A DNA stretch of 64,000 nt from contig NZ_AOLW01000011.1 in NCBI RefSeq assembly GCF_000336615.1, positions 49,035-113,034 on the forward strand, in the 5' to 3' direction. Both the position numbers and the translations under genes were made by a program. Below, piece after piece: positions 43,903-51,638 of this stretch. Origin of the DNA: Haloarcula amylolytica JCM 13557 (lineage in GTDB: Archaea; Halobacteriota; Halobacteria; Halobacteriales; Haloarculaceae). How positions within the stretch are numbered: position 1 is the stretch's first letter; each line of letters opens with the position of its first letter. The notes under the pieces are model-generated. The model was not told where the DNA came from, made no database searches, and saw only the letters and a program-made list of their open reading frames with translations.

Positions 43903-45051
43903 ATGCAAATCACCGGATACGAACTGTTCGAAATCCCTCCCCGCTGGGTCTTCCTGAAACTAGAAACCAACACCGGAGTTCTGGGGTGGGGTGAGCCCGT
44001 CATCGAGGGGAGAGCGAAAACAGTTCGAGCGGCGGTCGAGGAGATGCTGGACCAGTATCTCATCGGGAAGGACCCGTTTAGAATCGAGGATCACTGGCAA
44101 GCGCTGTACCGTGGCGGGTTCTATCGCGGCGGACCGATCCTGATGTCTGCAATCGCTGGTATCAATCAGGCGCTCTGGGATATCAAGGGAAAACACTTCG
44201 GTGCACCTGTGTACGAACTGCTGGGTGGCAAAAGCCGCGATAAGGTCAGAGTGTACAAATGGATAGGCGGTGACCGGCCTGAGGATGTCGCTGCAGAAGC
44301 GACGCGGTTAGCCGAGGCTGGCTACACCGCACTCAAAATGGATGCGACGAATCAGACCCGATTCATCGAAACAAAGGCGTCGCTCGACGAGATCACAGAA
44401 CGGATTCAGCACGTTCGAACAGCAGTCGACGACCGAGTGGATATCGGGATCGATTTCAGAGGCCGAGTATCAAAATCGATGGCCAAGACCCTCACCAACC
44501 GCCTCGAATCCGTCGAACCGATGTTCATCGAAGAGCCGGTGCTTCCCGAGAACATCGAACACCTTCCGAACATCGCGGCCCAGACACGCGCACCAATCGC
44601 AGCGGGTGAGCGACTGTATTCGAGATGGGATTACAAAGACCTCCTCAAAACGGGGGCGATTGACGTGATTCAGCCCGATGTCTCTCATGCAGGCGGTATT
44701 TCAGAGATGGTCAAACTGGCTAACATGGCGGAGTCACACGACGTCGCCATTGCACCGAACTGCCCACTGGGTCCAATTGCGCTGGCTGCGTCGATCCAGG
44801 TCGATACGGTCGTTCCGAACCTGTTAGTCCAGGATCAGGGGTTCGACGTACACTCTGAGACGACCAGTCCCGCACACGACCTGCTGAATTCGAACCCGTT
44901 TGCGTTCGACGACGGCTACCTGAAGACGCTGGACGGCCCGGGACTGGGTATCGACGTAGCGCTAGACGTCGTTCGGGAGAAGGCAGAAGCCGATCTCGAC
45001 TGGCACAACCCGATATGGCGGCACGAGGACGGCAGCGTCGCCGACTGGTAA
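43903..45051 (+). CDS. DgoD-like sugar-acid dehydratase with altered active site
   Basis: A 382-aa enolase-superfamily protein very similar in layout to D-galactonate dehydratase (PPRWVFLKLET near residue 12, GGFYRGGPILMSAIAGI, C-terminal WRHEDGSVADW). Metal ligands are kept: Asp184, Glu210 and Glu236. Asp259 (dyad partner) is kept. However, the two catalytic histidines of the E. coli enzyme (185 and 285) are Arg186 (DFRGRVS) and Asn286 (IAPNCPLGP). So substrate or chemistry may differ from galactonate dehydration. It could still make a 2-keto-3-deoxy acid from gluconate, glucosaminate or a related acid. Confidence 0.85.
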   Translation: MQITGYELFEIPPRWVFLKLETNTGVLGWGEPVIEGRAKTVRAAVEEMLDQYLIGKDPFRIEDHWQALYRGGFYRGGPILMSAIAGINQALWDIKGKHFGAPVYELLGGKSRDKVRVYKWIGGDRPEDVAAEATRLAEAGYTALKMDATNQTRFIETKASLDEITERIQHVRTAVDDRVDIGIDFRGRVSKSMAKTLTNRLESVEPMFIEEPVLPENIEHLPNIAAQTRAPIAAGERLYSRWDYKDLLKTGAIDVIQPDVSHAGGISEMVKLANMAESHDVAIAPNCPLGPIALAASIQVDTVVPNLLVQDQGFDVHSETTSPAHDLLNSNPFAFDDGYLKTLDGPGLGIDVALDVVREKAEADLDWHNPIWRHEDGSVADW

Positions 45052-45061
45052 CGATTGTTTC

Positions 45062-45074
45062 ATAATAATAAAAA
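45062..45074 (+). promoter_or_regulatory. TATA-like element before IclR gene
   Basis: An A/T-only run of 13 nt in the 52-nt gap after the dehydratase gene, about 30-42 nt before ATG 45104. It suggests a separate promoter for the regulator. Confidence 0.4.
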
Positions 45075-45103
45075 CTTAAGCTATAGACGGGAGTAGTAAT
45101 CTT

Positions 45104-45850
45104 ATGCCCGATAAAACTGAGACAGCAACACTTTCGGCACCGATGAAGACGTTCGCCATCGTCGACGTGCTCAGAGACGCCGACGGGCCGCTTGGCGTCT
45201 CAGAGGTGGCCGAGCAACTCGGGTACACTCGGAGTACGACATACAAGCACCTGAATACGCTGTTGCAGTCAGGCTACGTTACAAAGAGTACAGGGAACTA
45301 TCAGCTGACGTTACAGTTTGCCGATATCGGCGAACACGTCAAATCTCAGGCACCCATCTACCACGATACGAAGCCCCAGATAGACCAGATATCGGCGACG
45401 ACCGGCGAGTCCGCCGGACTGGTTATCAAGTGCGAAAAGCAAATTGCCGACGTCTATCATACCGCCGTTGACGACTCTCCGAGACACGTAAACTCCCCGT
45501 GTTTTCACTGCAGCGCTCCGGGAAAGGCAATCCTCGCGGCGACCGACCCAGAGGCGGTCGATGCTATTTTAGACCACACTGGTCTGCCTGCAATGACCGA
45601 GAACACGATTACGGATCGCCAGACGCTCACCGCCGAACTCGACAATATCCGGGACCGGGGTATCGCGTTTGAGCGTCGCGAGCAGTATCCAGACGTAAAC
45701 TGTGTCGCGGTTCCGATTCAGGACCAGTCTACAACCGCAGCCGTGTACGTGGCAGGACACGCTGAACGGCTGAGCGGGAAGCGGTTACAGGAGGATGTCC
45801 CCGGGATGATTCTGAGCGCCGTCAGGCAACTCAATGCGGAGCAAATGTGA
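45104..45850 (+). CDS. IclR-family transcriptional regulator
   Basis: A 248-aa regulator. Winged helix at residues 14-62 (KTFAIVDVLRDADGPLGVSEVAEQL, RSTTYKHLNTLLQSG), then an effector domain with SPCFHCSAPGKAILAA. It lies between the dehydratase and glucose dehydrogenase genes on the same strand, so it is the likely local regulator of the sugar module. In several haloarchaea, IclR-type proteins control sugar-acid pathways; the ligand here is unknown. Confidence 0.88.
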   Translation: MPDKTETATLSAPMKTFAIVDVLRDADGPLGVSEVAEQLGYTRSTTYKHLNTLLQSGYVTKSTGNYQLTLQFADIGEHVKSQAPIYHDTKPQIDQISATTGESAGLVIKCEKQIADVYHTAVDDSPRHVNSPCFHCSAPGKAILAATDPEAVDAILDHTGLPAMTENTITDRQTLTAELDNIRDRGIAFERREQYPDVNCVAVPIQDQSTTAAVYVAGHAERLSGKRLQEDVPGMILSAVRQLNAEQM

Positions 45851-46302
45851 GTCATTCGTCAGCCATTCCTGTTCACGGCCATTATCAGGACAGCCAATCG
45901 GCAATGCCCAGTACAGTCGCATCAACCCCGGTCCTATTTGACCGACGGCAGTTTCAGCAATGCCAGACATATCTCAACAAAAATTTTCATCCGAAGTAGA
46001 GTATTTCTTTTAGCGAAACTATTTGAGAGCGGGCCGCGAATGGTATAACAGACGTACACTTATTATACCCATTCACTTAGTTGAACCCAGCCTCTCCCAA
46101 ATATGCACATATCATCCTGTAGCCGTGCTCTACCGGTCCGCTTTCATCTGCTTGCCGTTCCACCGCTGTCGTTCAGTATGCTTCCCGCATCCCCACAGCT
46201 TTTCATAATACGAAATAATTTCGCCGAACTCCCTCTGTCGATTGGTCGAAACATTCAACTGTTGATGGATGGTGCGTTTCACTCACGGGGATACCTACAA
46301 CA
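45851..46302. other. 452-nt intergenic region upstream of gdh
   Basis: No gene is supported. It holds an imperfect inverted repeat at 46038-46074 (GAATGGTATAA against TTATACCCATTC, one-base indel) and the left copy of a 14-nt motif, AATATGCACATATC, at 46100-46113. The AT content is higher than in the flanking genes. These may be promoter-control elements for glucose dehydrogenase. Confidence 0.5.
46100..46113 (+). repeat. 14-nt inverted repeat flanking gdh, left copy
   Basis: AATATGCACATATC. The exact reverse complement, GATATGTGCATATT, occurs at 47378-47391, 17 nt after the gdh stop. The two copies thus flank the gene in inverted orientation. Confidence 0.5.
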
Positions 46303-47361
46303 ATGGATGCAATCGCTGTCAAGCGGGGGAAGACTCGGCCAGAACGCATCGACATCGAGCGCCCGGAACCGGACGAGGGAGAGGTGCTCGTGCGGACGCT
46401 CCGTGTTGGCATCGACGGAACGGACTTTGAGGTGCTATCGGGATCACATGGCGAGTTTCCCGAGGGCAGCGACTACCAGATACTGGGCCACGAGGCCGTC
46501 GGCGTCGTGGAGTCCTCGAACGGGACCGCGCTGAACGAGGGAGAGATTGTCGTCCCGACAGTCCGGCGGCCCGCAAACACGTCGAGCCGGTTCTTCGAGA
46601 ACAACGAGCCCGATATGGCTCCACCAGGTGAGTATGTCGAACGGGGGATTGCGGGGGCGCACGGCTACATGGCCGAGTACTTCACCACACCCGCATCGTT
46701 TCTCGTCCCAATTCCGGAACCACTGGCAGATGTCGGATTTCTGGTCGAACCGATCAGCAATGCCGAAAAGGCACTTGAGCTGGCACAGCGCTCCAGATCG
46801 ACCTTCGAGTGGCAGGATTCTGCCGGACTCGTCCTCGGAAACGGACCGCTAGGACTGCTCACATTGGCGATGCTTGCAGACCGGTGTGAGCGGACGTACT
46901 GTCTCGGCCGTCGTGAACGGCCGGACCCGACCATCGACATTATCGAGGAACTAGGGGCTACCTACGTCAATTCTCGACAGACGGCCGTCGACGAGATACC
47001 CGATGTCCACGAGCCGATGGATCTGGTGTTCGAGGCGACGGGGCACGCAAAACACGCGTTTTCGACGGTCGAGGCACTCGGTGCGAACGGAGTCGGCGTC
47101 CTCCTCGGCATCCCCGAGGATTGGGAATTCACTGTCAATGGCGGGGCGCTTCACAGGCAGTTGGTCCTCCAGAACAAAGCGTTGCTCGGGAGCGTGAACT
47201 CCAACGTCCGGCATTACAAACGCGCTCGTAACACACTTGCAGAATACCCGGACTGGTTCCTTGCGTCTATCATGACGACCCAGTGTTCGGTGTCGGAGTT
47301 TGCAGACGCATTCGAGGAGTCACCGGAGACTATCAAATCGTACATCGAATTCAGCACATAA
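46303..47361 (+). CDS. gdh: glucose dehydrogenase, haloarchaeal type
   Basis: A 352-aa zinc-containing medium-chain dehydrogenase closely matching the Haloferax glucose dehydrogenase pattern: MDAIAVKRGKTRPERI start, RVGIDGTDFEV with the Asp zinc ligand in place of Cys, GHEAVGVVE with His/Glu, VPTVRRPA, the Rossmann LGNGPLGLLTLAML and CLGRRERPDPTIDIIEE with the Arg pair for NADP+. It oxidises glucose, and possibly glucosamine or other aldoses, to the lactone or acid as first step of the semiphosphorylative Entner-Doudoroff route. The substrate in this module may be an amino sugar (inference). Confidence 0.93.
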   Translation: MDAIAVKRGKTRPERIDIERPEPDEGEVLVRTLRVGIDGTDFEVLSGSHGEFPEGSDYQILGHEAVGVVESSNGTALNEGEIVVPTVRRPANTSSRFFENNEPDMAPPGEYVERGIAGAHGYMAEYFTTPASFLVPIPEPLADVGFLVEPISNAEKALELAQRSRSTFEWQDSAGLVLGNGPLGLLTLAMLADRCERTYCLGRRERPDPTIDIIEELGATYVNSRQTAVDEIPDVHEPMDLVFEATGHAKHAFSTVEALGANGVGVLLGIPEDWEFTVNGGALHRQLVLQNKALLGSVNSNVRHYKRARNTLAEYPDWFLASIMTTQCSVSEFADAFEESPETIKSYIEFST

Positions 47362-47949
47362 GCTGCAGCATACCATCGATATGTGCATATTCACTTGAGA
47401 GAGTGGTATCCCCTCCGCATTTCTACATAAATAATCGCCTTAGTCACTCTTTTGACGAGAAAATTCGATACCGGGCTTCTCTGGAGGCATTTATGTCGAC
47501 AATATTGTTATATGAAGATACCTACGGCATGTTTAGACGTAAGTATCTGTTGAGAGCGTAGAAATACATTGAACCCTCAAAATGAAACCCTCAAAACTGC
47601 TTCCGTACACATTATTTAGCTGCTGAATCCCAGAGCACGTTCGAAGCGGTCGACAGTTTTGTTATTGAATGCACAGCTATCCCTTCGGTTGTCCCCCAAA
47701 ACGCGTTCGGAGACTGACGATGTGGTCTCGACTCATTGCCGCACGGACAGTGGACGCGCTGCGTCGTCCCGCCCCGCCCGCTCGAAATGCGAGTGAGGGT
47801 AATCGTGGTTAGTGTCTCCGCGTACCGTCGAACCCGAAGGTGTCAGCGAACTTTGAAGGGGAGATAGCATACCTCCGACCAGTGATCGCAAATGGACTAA
47901 TTTCGCCGGTCGACGCCTTAGCAGAGCGCGCTATCGTTCGCGCCAGTGG
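47362..47949. other. 588-nt intergenic region without a supported gene
   Basis: It contains the right copy of the 14-nt inverted repeat (47378-47391). On the minus strand an unrecognised open stretch (about 47840 down to 47620) would encode a piece with VHCPCGNESRPHR, which might be the end of a decayed gene, but there is no start or family match I can name. The rest shows nothing. Confidence 0.5.
47378..47391 (-). repeat. 14-nt inverted repeat flanking gdh, right copy
   Basis: Reverse complement of the motif at 46100-46113, exact over 14 nt. It may be a regulator site or the edge of an inserted segment. Confidence 0.5.
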
Positions 47950-48534
47950 CTACGTCTGGGAGTACTCATCGACCCACTCCTGCAGCGTGATGCCCATCGT
48001 TGACTGCGTAATCGCGTTCGAGGACGCGGAGTTCGCACTCTTGACGAGTTCGGCTTCCAGTGTCCGCGTCGGAATCTCGCCGATAAAGTGCGGAATCGCT
48101 CGCTGGACCGCCAGCGGACAGCCGACCTCGTGTGCGAGTGCATAGCCCGACAGGGAGTGTGGGACCTCTTCGGTTGCGTATCTCGGGTCCGGGTCGAGGA
48201 GCTTCTCGTCCTCGACGAAGTCGACGTACTCGTAGCACTTTCCGACGTCGTGGAGTAGTGTGGCTGCCACGATGACGTCCATATCGGGATCGGCACCGTG
48301 GAACTCCTGCTGCTCGATAGCGGATTCCCGTGCGATTCTGGTGACACCGCGGACGTGCCTGACGTTGGTTACCTCGTGGATGTTCCAGGCGTAGGGGATA
48401 TCCGTAATGTCGCGCCAGCCACCTCGGTCGAGCGCGAGTGTCCACGCCTCGATGACGTTGCTGCGGAGGCTGTCCGACGAGATGTAGTCGAGTTCCGGGA
48501 ACGCCTCCGTGACTTGCTCCTCGTAGTCGGGCAT
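47950..48534 (-). CDS. HD-domain metal-dependent hydrolase
   Basis: A 194-aa protein with the HD signature: DVIVAATLLHDVGKCYEYVDF with the His-Asp pair, an upstream conserved His in HVRGVTRIA and later AHEVG and IPHFIGE. HD proteins are phosphohydrolases or, less often, oxidoreductases. The start ATG 48534 lies one base after the stop of the tandem EthD gene, so they are an operon pair. The substrate is unknown; pairing with EthD proteins suggests a catabolic intermediate rather than a nucleotide. Confidence 0.82.
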   Translation of the reverse strand: MPDYEEQVTEAFPELDYISSDSLRSNVIEAWTLALDRGGWRDITDIPYAWNIHEVTNVRHVRGVTRIARESAIEQQEFHGADPDMDVIVAATLLHDVGKCYEYVDFVEDEKLLDPDPRYATEEVPHSLSGYALAHEVGCPLAVQRAIPHFIGEIPTRTLEAELVKSANSASSNAITQSTMGITLQEWVDEYSQT

Positions 48535-48535
48535 A

Positions 48536-49255
48536 CTACCCCTCGTCCTTGACGAGCTGTTCCTGGCCGATAAACCGGGGCCGCTCGTCGATAGCCAAGA
48601 AGTTATCCACGTCCTCGCGGGCCGCTTTCGCTTTCCCTCTGTCAGGCGCGTAATCCCGCGATCCTTCGCTGCCGAGCGCGTCGTATAGCTTCTCGAGGTC
48701 GTCAAAGTAGAGCTCGGCGACGCCGTCGAACTCGGCGTTCTCGGGGTCAGTGGGGATGACCGTATTGTACTTGACGACGCCCTCGATCTCACGGGCGATC
48801 GGCGTATGGTTGGTCTGCCAGTAGTCGACGAACTCATCGTGTGTCATGTCGTCCTGCCGGACGAGAAACGCCGAGTGCTTGTAGAGGCCATCGGTGTCGC
48901 CGTCGACCTCGTCTTTCTGGACGATCTCCTCGCCGATAATACGCGGCCGCTCCTCGACAGCAAGGAAGTTGTTCACGTCCTCGCGGGCCTTCGCGGCGAC
49001 CGCTTTCGTGGGGTCATAGTCACGGGAGCCGGGACTACCCAGCGCCTCGTGCAGGTCCGCAAGCGTCTCGAAGTACAGCTCCGCCAGTCCGTCGAATTCG
49101 GCGTGTGCTGGTTCTGTTGGAAGGACTTGCTGGTAGCGAACCACGCCCTCGATGTCCTTCGCGATCGGCGTATGATTGGTCTGCCAGTAGTCGACGAACT
49201 CCTCGTGAGACATATCGTCCTGTCTGACTAACAGGGCTACGTGCTTGTACATCAT
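48536..49255 (-). CDS. tandem-duplicated EthD-family protein
   Basis: A 239-aa protein made of two EthD-like units: residues about 1-115 (HVALLVRQDDMSHEEFVDYW, HTPIAKDIEGVVRY) and 125-239 (HSAFLVRQDDMTHDEFVDYW, HTPIAREIEGVVKY). The repeats are nearly identical in their first 35 residues, pointing to recent duplication. EthD-like proteins are usually dimers of single units of about 100 aa; the fusion would make a covalent dimer. ATG 49255 is preferred over a GTG two codons upstream. Confidence 0.85.
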   Translation of the reverse strand: MMYKHVALLVRQDDMSHEEFVDYWQTNHTPIAKDIEGVVRYQQVLPTEPAHAEFDGLAELYFETLADLHEALGSPGSRDYDPTKAVAAKAREDVNNFLAVEERPRIIGEEIVQKDEVDGDTDGLYKHSAFLVRQDDMTHDEFVDYWQTNHTPIAREIEGVVKYNTVIPTDPENAEFDGVAELYFDDLEKLYDALGSEGSRDYAPDRGKAKAAREDVDNFLAIDERPRFIGQEQLVKDEG

Positions 49256-49359
49256 CAGCACATTTCTGACCTATGAATATAAAAGCTAACGCTGTCGTCT
49301 ATCAGATTAGTTAGGTCAGTAAAGATTAATGTACGCGTGACGCCGAAGACTGAACCGAT

Positions 49360-50721
49360 ATGGAGTCAGTAAACCCAGCCACGGGTGAGCGGCTAGACGT
49401 GTATGACCCGGATGATGACGACACAGTCGAACGAAAACTGGACCGAGCCGCATCGACGTTCGAGGAATGGCGTGATGTCCCGTTGCGTGAGCGCGAGCAA
49501 TTGCTTGTAAACGCCGGCGAGGTCCTCCGGGAGAACAAACAGCGGTACGCAGAGCTGATGACCCGGGAGATGGGCAAACCCATCACTCAGGCCGTCGCTG
49601 AAGTCGAAAAGTGTGCCTGGGCGTGTGACCACTACGCTGAATACGCGCACAAATATCTCTCCGATGAGCACCACCCCAGCCCGCCGGGGACAGAAGTAAA
49701 GACGGTCCACGACCCGCTCGGGCCGGTACTCGCGGTGATGCCCTGGAACTACCCGTTCTGGCAGGTCGTTCGCTTTGCCGCGCCCTATCTCACTGCCGGC
49801 AACGTCGGCCTCCTCAAACACGCCTCGAACGTTCCCGGGTGTGCGCTCGCGCTCGAAGAGGTGTTTACCGAAGCGGGCTATCCCGAAGGCGCATTCCAAA
49901 CGTTGTTGGTCGGCTCTAGCGACATCGACGGCGTTCTCGCAGACGACCGCGTTCGCGCGGCGACGCTTACCGGAAGTGGTCCCGCTGGTCGTGCCGTCGC
50001 CGAAACAGCCGGTGAACATCTGAAAAAGACCGTGCTGGAACTCGGTGGGTCCGACCCGTTTATCGTCCTCGACGACGCGGACCTCGATGCTGCCGTTGAG
50101 ACTGGGGTACAAGCACGGATACTCAACGGCGGACAATCGTGCATTGCCGCCAAGCGCTTCATCGTTCACACAGACGTCTACGATGAGTACGTTGATCGGC
50201 TCGTCGCTGCCTTCGAAAACCTCACTGTCGGCGACCCGATGGCCGACGAAACCGACGTCGGCCCGCAGGCTGATCCGGACCTCATGGCCGAACTCCACGA
50301 ACAAGTACGGGACAGCGTTGCCGACGGTGCAACGGTGCTGACTGGCGGCGAACCGCTTGACCGGCCCGGGGCCTTCTACCCGCCGACAGTACTGACTGAC
50401 GTTCCTTCAGGGTGCCCTGCTGACACCGAGGAGACGTTCGGCCCAGTGGCGACCGTCTACGAGGTCGCCGATGCGGAGGAAGCGATTGCAGTCGCGAACG
50501 ACACCCGTTTCGGGCTGGGTGCGAGCCTCTGGACTGCGGACAGGGAACGCGGCCAGCGTCTGGCACGAGAGGTCTCCGCGGGCTGTGTCTACATCAACGA
50601 GATGACCAAATCAGATCCGCGGGTTCCGTTCGGCGGCATCAAAGACGCCGGCTACGGCCGTGAACTCTCGGAGATGGGAATCAAAGAGTTCGTCAACAAA
50701 AAGACGGTCTGGGTCGAATAA
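49360..50721 (+). CDS. aldehyde dehydrogenase, succinate-semialdehyde-dehydrogenase-like
   Basis: A 453-aa NAD(P)-dependent aldehyde dehydrogenase. VMPWNYPFWQVVRFAAPYL, VLELGGSDPFIVLDDADL with the base Glu, and GGQSCIAAKRFIVH with the nucleophile Cys are intact. Sequence style (SCIAAKRF, EMTKSDPRVPFGGIK) resembles succinate-semialdehyde dehydrogenases. It is divergent from the EthD/HD pair and followed by F420:NADP oxidoreductase on the same strand. A small aldehyde from the local catabolic pathway is a possible substrate. Confidence 0.9.
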   Translation: MESVNPATGERLDVYDPDDDDTVERKLDRAASTFEEWRDVPLREREQLLVNAGEVLRENKQRYAELMTREMGKPITQAVAEVEKCAWACDHYAEYAHKYLSDEHHPSPPGTEVKTVHDPLGPVLAVMPWNYPFWQVVRFAAPYLTAGNVGLLKHASNVPGCALALEEVFTEAGYPEGAFQTLLVGSSDIDGVLADDRVRAATLTGSGPAGRAVAETAGEHLKKTVLELGGSDPFIVLDDADLDAAVETGVQARILNGGQSCIAAKRFIVHTDVYDEYVDRLVAAFENLTVGDPMADETDVGPQADPDLMAELHEQVRDSVADGATVLTGGEPLDRPGAFYPPTVLTDVPSGCPADTEETFGPVATVYEVADAEEAIAVANDTRFGLGASLWTADRERGQRLAREVSAGCVYINEMTKSDPRVPFGGIKDAGYGRELSEMGIKEFVNKKTVWVE

Positions 50722-50853
50722 CCGTTCGCGTTTTCAACTGGGTGGTCTTCACATTGCTGACGCGCTCGGCTCTCGTCTGCCAGCATCAACTACGATCCAG
50801 CGGTTCGCGCGATAGAACAAACCTTCTTGTTTCAAGGGACATTATGCAAGCGC

Positions 50854-51525
50854 ATGGAGTTAGCAATACTGGGCGGTACTGGTGACATCGGTGAGGGACT
50901 CGCGATGCGGTTTGCCTCGGACACGGACCATACGATTACGATCGGCTCACGGGACGCTGCAAAAGCCACCGACCGGGCGAGCGCGTACGAAGAACGACTG
51001 TCCGATCACGGCGTCGAGACTGGAATCAACGGGACAGACAACAGTAGCGCCGCGGCCGGTGCAGACGTGGTTATCCTGGCTATTCCGCCACACCACGTCG
51101 GCGATACGGTTGAAGCACTGACTGCGGATGACGTGCTCTCGGACCAACTGCTCATCAGCCCTGCCGTCGGGATGAACGGCGACGGGGATGGGCTCCACTA
51201 CCGACCGCCGTCGACGGGAAGCGTAACTGAGTTTGTCGCGGAGCGGGCCCCTGAATCGGTTCCAGTGGCCGGCGCGTTCCATAACCTCGCCGCGGACCGG
51301 CTAGCGGATCTGGAGGCCACGCTCGATGTGGATACGCTAGTGGTCGCGGACGACCCGGCGGTCAGTGAACGAGTCGTGGCGCTAACCGATGACCTGGCGG
51401 GCGTCCGACCGATCCCTGCTGGGCCGCTTTCGAACGCCGCGGAAGTCGAGAGTCTGACGCCGCTGCTCATCAACATCGCTCGATACAACGAGGATATGCA
51501 CGATGTCGGTGTGAGCTTTACGTAG
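50854..51525 (+). CDS. npdG: NADPH-dependent F420 reductase
   Basis: A 223-aa Rossmann protein. ELAILGGTGDIGEGLAMRFA is the dinucleotide-binding start, and IGSRDAAKA gives Ser/Arg that recognise the NADP phosphate. Later AGADVVILAIPPHHV and AFHNLAA are typical of F420H2:NADP+ oxidoreductase. It makes F420H2 from NADPH or the reverse. A luciferase-like enzyme of an F420-using class is encoded at 54260-55264. ATG 50854 is used because the upstream nine residues are not conserved. Confidence 0.87.
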   Translation: MELAILGGTGDIGEGLAMRFASDTDHTITIGSRDAAKATDRASAYEERLSDHGVETGINGTDNSSAAAGADVVILAIPPHHVGDTVEALTADDVLSDQLLISPAVGMNGDGDGLHYRPPSTGSVTEFVAERAPESVPVAGAFHNLAADRLADLEATLDVDTLVVADDPAVSERVVALTDDLAGVRPIPAGPLSNAAEVESLTPLLINIARYNEDMHDVGVSFT

Positions 51526-51638
51526 ACGCCGGCCGCGCTTCCGTCCGCCGCCGCGGTTCGATAGTATCGTAGCGAGATCGGCGACGTCCTCGCGTTTGCC
51601 TGTATCTGTAAACAGTCGCAACCAGGTCGGGAATTATC

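Noticed and set aside
43903-45051. Calling this gene a pseudogene because both catalytic His are replaced
   Set aside because: The frame is complete, metal ligands and termini are conserved, and replacement of both His together suggests altered function rather than decay.
47620-47840. Minus-strand stretch with VHCPCGNESRPHR, possible transposase or zinc-ribbon remnant
   Set aside because: No start codon context, a stop just upstream and no family match; kept only as a note in the intergenic entry.
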